From: Paractinoplanes maris
GTDB lineage: Bacteria > Actinomycetota > Actinomycetes > Mycobacteriales > Micromonosporaceae
Length of the DNA stretch: 64,000 bases
Direction of reading: 5' to 3'
NCBI RefSeq assembly: GCF_023544465.1
Contig: NZ_JALPVL010000020.1
Span: 61,274-125,273 of the forward strand
Shown here: piece after piece, positions 57,705 to 64,000 of the stretch
How positions within the stretch are numbered: the first letter of the stretch is position 1
How the letters are laid out: each line of letters begins with the position of its first letter
The notes under the pieces: generated by a model
Told to the model about the DNA's origin: nothing
Databases searched by the model: none
What the model saw: only the letters and a program-made list of their open reading frames with translations
Program-made: the position numbers and the translations under genes

Positions 57705-58115
57705 TCACTCGTCGCGCAGGGCGCCCCAGACGTGCCACTTGGTGATCTCGACGTGGGCCGTCACGCGGGGGCTCTCCCGGTTGGGGTACGGGTTGCCGCC
57801 GTAGTGGATCGAGAGGCGGTCGATGTCGCGCAGGCCCTCGTCGGGGACGATGGAGACCACACGGCCCTGCAGGCTCACGTGGGTGTACCAGTTGTCCTTG
57901 TCGAGCACGGTCAGCGAGATCCGCGGGTCGTTCTCCATGTGCTTGATGCGCGCCCGGGTGGCGTCCAGCCCGAGCATGATGCGGCCGTCGTCCTCGAGCA
58001 GATACCAGGTGGCCACGCTGACCGGCCGGCCGTCGGCGGCGAGGGTGGCCATCACCGCGGGGTTGGGCTGGAGCAGCATCTCGCGGACGCGCTGCGGTAG
58101 GGGAGTGTCAGACAT
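57705..58115 (-). CDS. PPOX-class F420-dependent oxidoreductase (split beta-barrel)
   Basis: 136 residues from ATG 58115. The pattern LPQRVREMLLQPNPAVMATLAADGRPVSVATWYLLEDDGRIMLGLDATRARIKHMENDPRISLTVLDKDNWYTHVSLQGRVVSI is that of the Rv1155-like flavin/deazaflavin split-barrel family. Arg/Lys residues in RARIKHME fit phosphate or F420 binding. It is cytoplasmic and probably reduces a small molecule with F420H2. It is divergent from the IclR gene (24-bp gap), so it could be under IclR influence. Confidence 0.88.
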   Translation of the reverse strand: MSDTPLPQRVREMLLQPNPAVMATLAADGRPVSVATWYLLEDDGRIMLGLDATRARIKHMENDPRISLTVLDKDNWYTHVSLQGRVVSIVPDEGLRDIDRLSIHYGGNPYPNRESPRVTAHVEITKWHVWGALRDE

Positions 58116-58139
58116 ACCGGGAAGCCTAGGCTCTGAGGA

Positions 58140-58880
58140 ATGACCGTGATCGCGAAGGTGTCCGCGATCCTGGACGCCTTCACCGCCGACGACCGGGGGA
58201 TCGGTTTCGCCGAGTTGCGGCGGCGCACCGGGCTGGCCAAGGCGACGCTGCACCGGCTGACCGGCGAGATGGTCGACGCGCGGCTGCTCGACCGGGTCGA
58301 CGGCAAGTTCCACCTCAGCGGGCACCTGTTCGCGCTGGGCATGCGGGCCTCGGTCGAGCGCAGCCTGCTCGAGGTGGCCACCCCGTTCCTCGAGGACCTC
58401 TACGAACGGACGCATGAGACCGTGCACCTCGGGCTGCGGGAGGGCACCGAGGTCGTCTACGTGGCCAAGATCGGCGGCCACCGGCAGGCCCGGGCGCCGT
58501 CCCGGCTCGGTGGGCGGATGCCGCTGCACGCGACCGCGATCGGCAAGGCGCTGCTGGCGTTCGCGCCCGATCCCGTACGGGCCGAGGTGCTCGCGGCGCC
58601 GCTGGCCCGCCTGGCCCCGCGGACCGTCACGTCGGCTCTCATCCTCGGCCGCCAGCTCGACGAGGCGGCCTCGACCCGGGTGACCTTCGAGGCCGAGGAG
58701 TCCTCGGTCGGGATCGTCTGTGTCGGCGCGCCCGTGCTCGACGGCGACGACCTGGCCATCGCCGCGGTCAGCGTGGCCGGCCCGGCCACCCGGTTCCGCC
58801 CGCAGCAACACGCCGTCTCGGTGAAAGCGGCCGCGGCCGGGATCGCGGCCACCCTGGCCCGCCGGGAAAGTTCCGCCTAG
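58140..58880 (+). CDS. IclR-family transcriptional regulator of the meta-cleavage operon
   Basis: 246 residues from ATG 58140. The winged helix is VIAKVSAILDAFTADDRGIGFAELRRRTGLAKATLHRLTGEMVDARLLDRVDGKFHLSGHLFALG. The effector domain shows HETVHLGLREGTEVVYVAKIGGH, RMPLHATAIGKALLAF and GIVCVGAPVLDGDDLAIAAVSVAGPATRF. IclR proteins commonly govern aromatic catabolism. The next three genes encode the lower meta-cleavage pathway, and a GTTCCGC-CTA-GCGGAAC palindrome spans the regulator's stop codon ahead of them. Confidence 0.92.
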   Translation: MTVIAKVSAILDAFTADDRGIGFAELRRRTGLAKATLHRLTGEMVDARLLDRVDGKFHLSGHLFALGMRASVERSLLEVATPFLEDLYERTHETVHLGLREGTEVVYVAKIGGHRQARAPSRLGGRMPLHATAIGKALLAFAPDPVRAEVLAAPLARLAPRTVTSALILGRQLDEAASTRVTFEAEESSVGIVCVGAPVLDGDDLAIAAVSVAGPATRFRPQQHAVSVKAAAAGIAATLARRESSA

Positions 58881-58886
58881 CGGAAC
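58870..58886. promoter_or_regulatory. IclR-type operator candidate overlapping the iclR stop codon
   Basis: GTTCCGC at 58870-58876 and GCGGAAC at 58880-58886 form a perfect 7-3-7 inverted repeat. It covers the end of the iclR gene (stop 58878-58880) and stands 43 bp before the hydratase ATG. TTCCGC-N3-GCGGAA-like palindromes are common for IclR regulators of catabolic genes. Confidence 0.65.
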
Positions 58887-58929
58887 CGTTCGGTAGGCCC
58901 CGGCCGCCCGGATCAGGCATCGTCACGGC

Positions 58930-59700
58930 ATGACCACACCCGCGGCGCAACGCCTGCTCGACGCTGCACGCAACCGGACGCCCTGCGCGCCCGTCCGCGA
59001 CCTCATCGGCTCCGGCGACATCGCCGCCGCGTACGCCGTCCAGAAGGAGCTCACGGACCTGCGGCTGCGCACCGCGCGGGTCGTCGGGCACAAGATCGGC
59101 CTGACCTCGCCCGCCGTGCAGAAGCAGCTCGGGGTCGACCAGCCCGACTTCGGGGTGCTCTTCGACGACATGGACGTCAGCGCGCTCGACCCGGTGCCGG
59201 TGGCCGGCCTGCTGCAGCCGCGGATCGAGGCCGAGATCGCCTTCCTGCTGCGCGCCGACCTGGACGGCGACTTCACGCCGGCCGACGTCCGGCAGGCGGT
59301 CGGCACCATGGCGCCCGCGCTCGAGATCGTCGACAGCCGCATCGCCGGCTGGGACATCACCATCGCCGACACGATCGCCGACAACGCCTCCAGCGCGCTG
59401 TTCGTGCTGGGCGCCGAGCGGGTGCGGCTCGATCAGCAGGCGCCGGTGGACGTCCAGATGGAGATGAGCGTGGACGGTGCGGTCGTCTCCAAGGGCTCGG
59501 GTGCCGCCTGCCTGGGCGACCCGCTGGCCGCGCTGGCCTGGCTGGCCACCGCCGCCCGCGACCTGGGTGATCCGCTGCGGGCCGGGCAGGTGGTGCTCTC
59601 TGGTGCGCTCGGCCCGATGGTGCCGGTCGTGCCGGGCATGCGGGTGACCGCCACGCTGACCGGCCTGGGCACGGTCTCCACCCGTTTCGGGGAGGTCTGA
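58930..59700 (+). CDS. 2-keto-4-pentenoate hydratase (2-oxopent-4-enoate hydratase)
   Basis: 256 residues from ATG 58930. The family features are AAYAVQKELTDLRLRTARVVGHKIGLTSPAVQKQLGVDQPDFGVLFDDM, the metal-binding acid segment LQPRIEAEIAFLL (E-x-E), ALEIVDSRI and GDPLAALAWLA. It hydrates 2-hydroxypenta-2,4-dienoate-type products of meta ring cleavage to 4-hydroxy-2-oxo acids. It is the first gene of a three-gene set. Its stop overlaps the next start by one base (TGATG). The homologues are mhpD, xylJ and hsaE. Confidence 0.92.
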   Translation: MTTPAAQRLLDAARNRTPCAPVRDLIGSGDIAAAYAVQKELTDLRLRTARVVGHKIGLTSPAVQKQLGVDQPDFGVLFDDMDVSALDPVPVAGLLQPRIEAEIAFLLRADLDGDFTPADVRQAVGTMAPALEIVDSRIAGWDITIADTIADNASSALFVLGAERVRLDQQAPVDVQMEMSVDGAVVSKGSGAACLGDPLAALAWLATAARDLGDPLRAGQVVLSGALGPMVPVVPGMRVTATLTGLGTVSTRFGEV

Positions 59701-60620
59701 TGCGCACCAAGGTGGCGGTGATCGGCTCGGGCAACATCGGCACCGACCTAATGATCAAAATCCTGCGGGTGTCGGCGACGCTGGAGATCGTGGCGATGGC
59801 CGGCATCGACCCGGCCTCGGACGGGCTCGCCCGGGCCGCACGGCTGGGGGTCGCCACCACCGCCGAGGGCGTCGACGGGCTCATCGCCCTGCCGGGTTTC
59901 GACGACATCGCGATCGTCTTCGACGCCACCTCGGCCGGTGCCCATGTCGCCAACGCGGCCAAGCTCGCGCCGTACGGGAAGATGCTGATCGATCTGACGC
60001 CGGCCGCCCTCGGGCCGTTCGTGGTGCCCGCGGTCGGCCTCGACCTCAACCCCGGGGTGCGCAACATCAACATGGTCACCTGCGGGGGGCAGGCCACGAT
60101 CCCGATCGTCGCCGCCATCTCGCGGGTCGCCCCGGTCCCGTACGCCGAGATCGTCGCCTCCATCGCGTCGAAGTCCGCCGGACCGGGCACCCGGGCCAAC
60201 ATCGACGAGTTCACCGAGACCACCGCGCACGCCATCGAGAAGGTGGGCGGGGCCGGCCGGGGCAAGGCGCTGATCGTGCTCAACCCGGCCGACCCGCCGC
60301 TGATCATGCGGGACACCGTGCTGTGCCTGGTCGACGCGCCGGCACCGGGGACCCGCGCGGCGATCACGGCCTCGATCGAGGAGATGGTGAAGGTGGTCGC
60401 GGGTTACGTGCCCGGTTACCGGCTCAAGCAGCAGGTGCAGATCACCCCGATCCCCGACGGGCAGCCGGTGCACACCCTGGCCGGTGCGGCGGCGGTGACC
60501 CATCAGGTGTCGGTGTTCCTGGAGGTCGAGGGAGCGGCGCACTACCTGCCGGCGTACGCCGGGAATCTCGACATCATGACGTCGGCGGCCATTGCCGCGG
60601 CGGAGAGGATCTCGGCATGA
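59700..60620 (+). CDS. Acetaldehyde dehydrogenase (acylating)
   Basis: 306 residues from ATG 59700. The Rossmann motif VAVIGSGNIGTDLMIKIL, the substrate loop DATSAGAHVANA, the catalytic Cys in NMVTCGGQATIPIVAAI and SKSAGPGTRANIDEFTETTAHAIE identify the DmpF/MhpF family. It converts acetaldehyde or propionaldehyde, channelled from the aldolase, to acyl-CoA with NAD and CoA. It is translationally coupled to the hydratase. The aldolase follows after 64 bp. Confidence 0.95.
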   Translation: MRTKVAVIGSGNIGTDLMIKILRVSATLEIVAMAGIDPASDGLARAARLGVATTAEGVDGLIALPGFDDIAIVFDATSAGAHVANAAKLAPYGKMLIDLTPAALGPFVVPAVGLDLNPGVRNINMVTCGGQATIPIVAAISRVAPVPYAEIVASIASKSAGPGTRANIDEFTETTAHAIEKVGGAGRGKALIVLNPADPPLIMRDTVLCLVDAPAPGTRAAITASIEEMVKVVAGYVPGYRLKQQVQITPIPDGQPVHTLAGAAAVTHQVSVFLEVEGAAHYLPAYAGNLDIMTSAAIAAAERISA

Positions 60621-60684
60621 TCGACTGCACCGGAGTCAACGGAGTGTCCGTAGGGCCAGGAGAGCATGCCCGGCAGGCCCAGCG

Positions 60685-61686
60685 ATGACGCGGGTCTTTG
60701 TGCAGGATGTGACTCTGCGGGACGGCATGCACGCCGTGCGGCACCGCATGGAGCTCGACTCGGTGGCCAAGATCGTGGGCGCGCTCGACGCCGCCGGGGT
60801 CGACGGCATCGAGGTGGCGCACGGCGACGGGCTGGCCGGCGGCAGCCTGAACTACGGGCCAGGCTCGCACACCGACTGGGAGTGGATCGAGGTCGCGGCG
60901 GCCAACATCTCGCGGGCCCGGCTGACCACGCTGCTGCTGCCCGGCATCGGCACCATCGCCGAGCTCAAACAGGCGTACGCCCTGGGGGTGCGCTCGGTCC
61001 GGATCGCCACCCACTGCACCGAGGCCGACGTGTCGGCGCAGCACATCGAGACCGCGCGCTCGCTGGGCATGGACGTCTCGGGCTTCCTGATGATGAGCCA
61101 CCTGGCCCCGCCCGAGGTGCTGGCCGGGCAGGCCAAGCTCATGGAGTCCTACGGCGCGCACTGCGTCTATGTCACCGACTCGGGCGGCCGGCTGATGATG
61201 GACGGCGTCCGCGATCGGATCCGGGCCTACCGCGACGTGCTCGACCCGGCCACCGAGCTCGGCATCCACGCGCACGAGAACCTGTCGCTGTCGGTGGCCA
61301 ACTCGATGGTCGCCGTCGAGGAGGGGGTCTACCGCGTCGACGCCTCGCTGGCCGGTCAGGGCGCGGGCGCGGGGAACTGCCCGATCGAGCCGTTCATCGC
61401 CGTGGCCAACCTGCGCGGCTGGGAGCACGGCTGCGATCTGTTCGCACTGCAGGACGCGGCCGAGGATCTCGTACGGCCGTTGCAGGACCGCCCGGTGCGG
61501 GTCGACCGCGAGACGCTGACGCTGGGCTACGCGGGCGTCTACAGCTCGTTCCTGCGTCACGCCGAGGCGGCCGCCGCCCGGTACGGCGTGGACGTGCGCA
61601 CCATCCTCGTCGAGGTGGGCCGGCGGGGCCTGGTCGGTGGGCAGGAGGACCTGATCGTCGACATCGCGCTCGATCTGAGGACTTGA
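60685..61686 (+). CDS. 4-hydroxy-2-oxovalerate aldolase
   Basis: 333 residues from ATG 60685. The DRE-TIM barrel opens with VFVQDVTLRDGMHAVRHRM (metal Asp, catalytic Arg) and continues VEVAHGDGLAGGSLNYG-like, THCTEADVSAQHIE, CVYVTDSGGRLMMDGV, the metal-binding GIHAHENLSLSVANS and SLAGQGAGAGNCPIEPF. The C-terminal communication domain follows. It cleaves 4-hydroxy-2-oxo acids into pyruvate plus an aldehyde, and forms a channelling complex with the dehydrogenase encoded upstream. No ring-cleavage gene lies in the window, so the upper pathway is elsewhere. Confidence 0.95.
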   Translation: MTRVFVQDVTLRDGMHAVRHRMELDSVAKIVGALDAAGVDGIEVAHGDGLAGGSLNYGPGSHTDWEWIEVAAANISRARLTTLLLPGIGTIAELKQAYALGVRSVRIATHCTEADVSAQHIETARSLGMDVSGFLMMSHLAPPEVLAGQAKLMESYGAHCVYVTDSGGRLMMDGVRDRIRAYRDVLDPATELGIHAHENLSLSVANSMVAVEEGVYRVDASLAGQGAGAGNCPIEPFIAVANLRGWEHGCDLFALQDAAEDLVRPLQDRPVRVDRETLTLGYAGVYSSFLRHAEAAAARYGVDVRTILVEVGRRGLVGGQEDLIVDIALDLRT

Positions 61687-61706
61687 CGTCCCATTAGTAT
61701 GTGTCA

Positions 61707-63089
61707 ATGCGCCGACTGTTCACGGTTCTCGGTTCCGTGCTCGCTCTGCTGTTGCCCGCTCTGGTTGTCGCGGCGCCCGCCACGGCGGCCGACGACCTGC
61801 TGGACCGTCTGACGGCGATCCCCGGCCTGACCGTCGTGTCGCGGAGCGAGCCGACCGGCTACCGGTTCTTCGTGCTCACCTACCGCCAGCCGATCGACCA
61901 CAAGCATCCCGGCCAGGGCACGTACGAGCAACGGCTGACCCTGCTGCACCGGTCGCTCGACGCGCCGGTCGTGCTGGCCACCAGCGGCTACGGGCTCGCG
62001 GCCACCCCCGGCCCCGGACGCACCGAACCGACCCGGCTGCTCGACGCCAACCAGGTCTCGGTCGAGCACCGCTTCTTCACGCCGTCGCGGCCCAGCCCGG
62101 CCGACTGGTCCGACCTGACGATCTGGCAGGAGGCCAGTGACGAGCACCGGATCGTGCGGGCGCTGAAAAGCATCTACTCCACGAAGTGGATCCAGACCGG
62201 TGCCAGCAAGGGCGGCATGACGTCGGTCTACCACCGGCGCTTCTATCCGAACGACATCGACGGCGTGGTGGCCTATGTGGCGCCCAACGACTCGCTCAAC
62301 GACCTCGACGGCGCGTACGACCGCTTCTTCGACACGGTCGGGGATGCGGCCTGCCGCGGGGCGCTCGACGGCGTACAGAAGGAAGCGCTGAAGCGTCGCG
62401 ACCGCCTCGTGCCCCGCCTGGCGGCGCAAGCCGCCGCCAACGGCTGGACCTTCACCGGCACGATCGGGACGGCCGACCGCTCGTTCGAGATGACCGTGCT
62501 CGACACGGTGTGGGCGTTCTGGCAATACAGCTCGGCCGCCGACTGCTCGCAGGTGCCGTCGTCGAGCGCCACCGACGACGAGCTGTACGACTGGATCGAC
62601 GGGGTGACCGGCTGGTCGTTCTACACCGACCAGGGCCTGGAGTTCTACTGGCCGTACTACTACCAGGCGGCGACCCAGCTCGGCTGGCCGTCGCTGCGCT
62701 TCGAGCACCTGCGCGGCCTGCGGCATCATCCGGGTCTCTACACGGCCAACTCGTCGCTGCCGCCGGAACTGCGCCGCCCGCACAACCCGCTGCCGATGAT
62801 CGACGTCGACCTCTGGGTGCGCACGCTGTCGCAGCGCATGATGTTCGTCTACGGCCAGAACGACCCCTGGGGTGCCGAGCGCTTCACCCCGAGCCGCCGC
62901 GACTCGGCGCTGTATGTGGCCCCGGGCGCCAACCACGGCGCCAACATCTCCCGCCTGACCGCCGCCGACGCGGCCGAGGCCACCGCCACCCTGCGCCGCT
63001 GGGCGGGCGTGCCGGCCACGACGCTGACCCAGCGGCCGGCGGCCGACCTGCCCTTCGACGACATGCTCGACCCGCGGCGCCGCCCGTAA
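61707..63089 (+). CDS. Secreted tripeptidyl aminopeptidase, S37 family
   Basis: 460 residues from ATG 61707 (GTG 61701 is in frame). The signal peptide is RRLFTVLGSVLALLLPALVVAAPATAA. The mature enzyme has FFVLTYRQPIDHKHPGQGTYEQRLTLLHRS, the nucleophile elbow in WIQTGASKGGMTSVYHRRFYP, VAYVAPNDSLND, FVYGQNDPWGAE (acid) and YVAPGANHGANIS (His). It matches streptomycete PS-10/SCO-type tripeptidyl aminopeptidases that trim secreted proteins. It is 20 bp downstream of the aldolase gene but functionally unrelated. Confidence 0.92.
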   Translation: MRRLFTVLGSVLALLLPALVVAAPATAADDLLDRLTAIPGLTVVSRSEPTGYRFFVLTYRQPIDHKHPGQGTYEQRLTLLHRSLDAPVVLATSGYGLAATPGPGRTEPTRLLDANQVSVEHRFFTPSRPSPADWSDLTIWQEASDEHRIVRALKSIYSTKWIQTGASKGGMTSVYHRRFYPNDIDGVVAYVAPNDSLNDLDGAYDRFFDTVGDAACRGALDGVQKEALKRRDRLVPRLAAQAAANGWTFTGTIGTADRSFEMTVLDTVWAFWQYSSAADCSQVPSSSATDDELYDWIDGVTGWSFYTDQGLEFYWPYYYQAATQLGWPSLRFEHLRGLRHHPGLYTANSSLPPELRRPHNPLPMIDVDLWVRTLSQRMMFVYGQNDPWGAERFTPSRRDSALYVAPGANHGANISRLTAADAAEATATLRRWAGVPATTLTQRPAADLPFDDMLDPRRRP

Positions 63090-63191
63090 CCGGCCGCCGC
63101 CCCGCAGTACTTCTCGCCTCGGGCCGGTTCCGTAGAGTGCCGCCGTGACTGATCATCGGCCTGGTTGTTCGTGTTGTGGCGCCCCGCTGCG

Positions 63192-63653
63192 ATGACGTAC
63201 GTCAGTGAGATGCGCGATCTGGTGGGGCACCGGCCGTTGCTGCTCGCCGCGGCCGGGGTCATCGTGGTCGGCGAATCGGGTCGGTGGCTGCTCCAGCGGC
63301 GCGCCGACGACGGTCGGTGGGGACTCATCGGTGGGGCCCTGGAGCTGGGGGAGTCCTTCGAGGACGGTGCCCGCCGCGAGCTGTTCGAGGAGAGTGGCCT
63401 GGTCGCCGGGTCGCTGCGTCAACTCGACGTGTACTCGGGTCCGGAGTTCCAGGTCACCTATCCCAACGGGGACCACGCGTACGTCGTGGGAGTGACCTTC
63501 CTGGCCGGCCGCGTGTCCGGCACTGCTGTAGCCGACGGGGTCGAAGGGGTCGAGCTGGGGTGGTTCAGGCCGGAGCGTCTCCCCGTTCTCAGTGGGTACA
63601 ACGAGGTGCTGACGAACCGGGCCCGAGCGTCACTCGCCGGCCCGGAGAGGTGA
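63192..63653 (+). CDS. Nudix hydrolase
   Basis: 153 residues from ATG 63192; a GTG at 63165 and ATG 63210 are alternatives. The Nudix box GGALELGESFEDGARRELFEESGL fits G-x5-E-x7-R-E-x2-E-E-x-G-x. It is preceded by PLLLAAAGVIVVGESGRWLLQRRADDGRWGLI and followed by FQVTYPNGDHAYVVGVTFLA. It hydrolyses a nucleoside diphosphate derivative and needs Mg2+. The substrate cannot be told. Confidence 0.9.
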   Translation: MTYVSEMRDLVGHRPLLLAAAGVIVVGESGRWLLQRRADDGRWGLIGGALELGESFEDGARRELFEESGLVAGSLRQLDVYSGPEFQVTYPNGDHAYVVGVTFLAGRVSGTAVADGVEGVELGWFRPERLPVLSGYNEVLTNRARASLAGPER

Positions 63654-63897
63654 CGGCCGGCCCGAGGTGCATCAGCGTCGCCGTCGGCTGCTCGAACCCG
63701 ATGCCAGCCGGCGCGGCTTGCGCCGTGACGTTTTTCGGTTGCTCCCACCGTGATCTGGCGGTCGAGCAGCAGCTGTATGACGCCGACCGCGTACGCGCTC
63801 AGGACGTGACCGAACGAGGCCGCGGCCACCGCTGGTATGCGATTCAGATACCGGTGCCCACCACCCGTCCCTGAGAGAGTGTTGGGTTACCTGGTGA

Positions 63898-64000
63898 CTA
63901 CTCCGGGTCTTGGTTGAGTTCGTCTTGAAGACGTCGGGCCGCTTCGGTTTCGATGGGGCCTTGCGGTTCGATGTCTTCGCCGGCCAGGCGGGCGGCCATC
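63898..64000 (-). CDS. 3' end of an unidentified gene running off the window
   Basis: Reading inward from the right edge on the minus strand, an open frame gives ARLAGEDIEPQGPIETEAARR...DELNQDPE and stops at 63898-63900. The sequence is acidic and codon use is ordinary. The start lies beyond base 64000. I cannot name a family from 34 residues. The 244 bp before it (63654-63897) hold no gene I can support. They contain chance frames on both strands. Confidence 0.5.
   Translation of the reverse strand, partial: MAARLAGEDIEPQGPIETEAARRLQDELNQDPE

Noticed and set aside
63654..63897. Small genes on either strand between the Nudix gene and the right edge
   Set aside because: The available frames have no ribosome site, no family resemblance and mixed third-position use.

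Overview
The window is high-GC DNA (about 70% or more by eye) with strong G/C third-position bias, frequent GTG starts, a few TTG starts and short 4-bp start/stop overlaps. Its families (LexA, Scr1-type DUF5753/DUF397 regulators, DUF574-type SAM methyltransferases, an F420-dependent PPOX enzyme, LCP and DivIVA proteins, ECF42 with a DGPF partner) point to a filamentous actinobacterium, most likely in the Micromonosporaceae (Actinoplanes-like). That placement is inferred from family content. No rRNA, tRNA, CRISPR array or complete insertion sequence was seen.

Layout. 1-4.3 kb: remnant of an F420-dependent oxidoreductase abutting lexA, then a class A penicillin-binding protein. 4.3-8 kb: four-gene ABC importer operon (lipoprotein, methyltransferase, permease, ATPase) of the iron/cobalamin/F420-0 type. 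8-17.6 kb: VOC protein, MFS exporter with SDR, FAD disulfide reductase with hydrolase, PEBP protein with divergent GntR regulator, GAF histidine kinase. 17.6-20.8 kb: compact tetR / winged-helix / PPDK-like operon with 18-bp repeats inside two of its genes. 21-28.9 kb: hydrolases, LysR-SDR pair and two divergent DUF574 methyltransferases. 28.9-37.5 kb: cell-envelope genes (LCP ligase, polysaccharide deacetylase, phosphodiesterase) and a TetR-controlled MMPL transporter, followed by a 4 x 25-bp G-rich repeat. 37.5-45.4 kb: DUF5996 gene, a methyltransferase pseudogene, a membrane receptor-like protein with a periplasmic-binding fold, a secreted M6 protease and an Scr1/DUF397 regulatory cluster. 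45.5-53.4 kb: CheB-like esterase, secreted hexosaminidase, DivIVA protein, epoxide hydrolase, secreted nuclease, second YidC and dodecin. 53.4-54.9 kb: a retron-type reverse transcriptase with a structured, gene-free leader. 55-58 kb: flavin monooxygenase, DGPF/ECF42 sigma pair, PPOX protein. 58-61.7 kb: IclR-controlled lower meta-cleavage operon (hydratase, acylating aldehyde dehydrogenase, aldolase). 61.7-64 kb: S37 peptidase, Nudix protein and the 3' end of an unidentified gene.

The most interesting signals are (i) a composite non-coding module present twice in the same orientation relative to the downstream gene, a 25-bp G-quadruplex-capable unit (one copy at 5.2 kb, four tandem copies at 37.3 kb) followed by two DnaA-box-like sites; (ii) a solitary retron-like reverse transcriptase whose upstream gap can fold into a bracketed multi-hairpin RNA; (iii) the tetR / winged-helix / PPDK-like operon; and (iv) a membrane protein coupling transmembrane helices to an extracytoplasmic ligand-binding fold.

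Start sites were chosen by eye from ribosome-binding sites, signal peptides and overlaps. Family names come from recognised motifs, without database searches.
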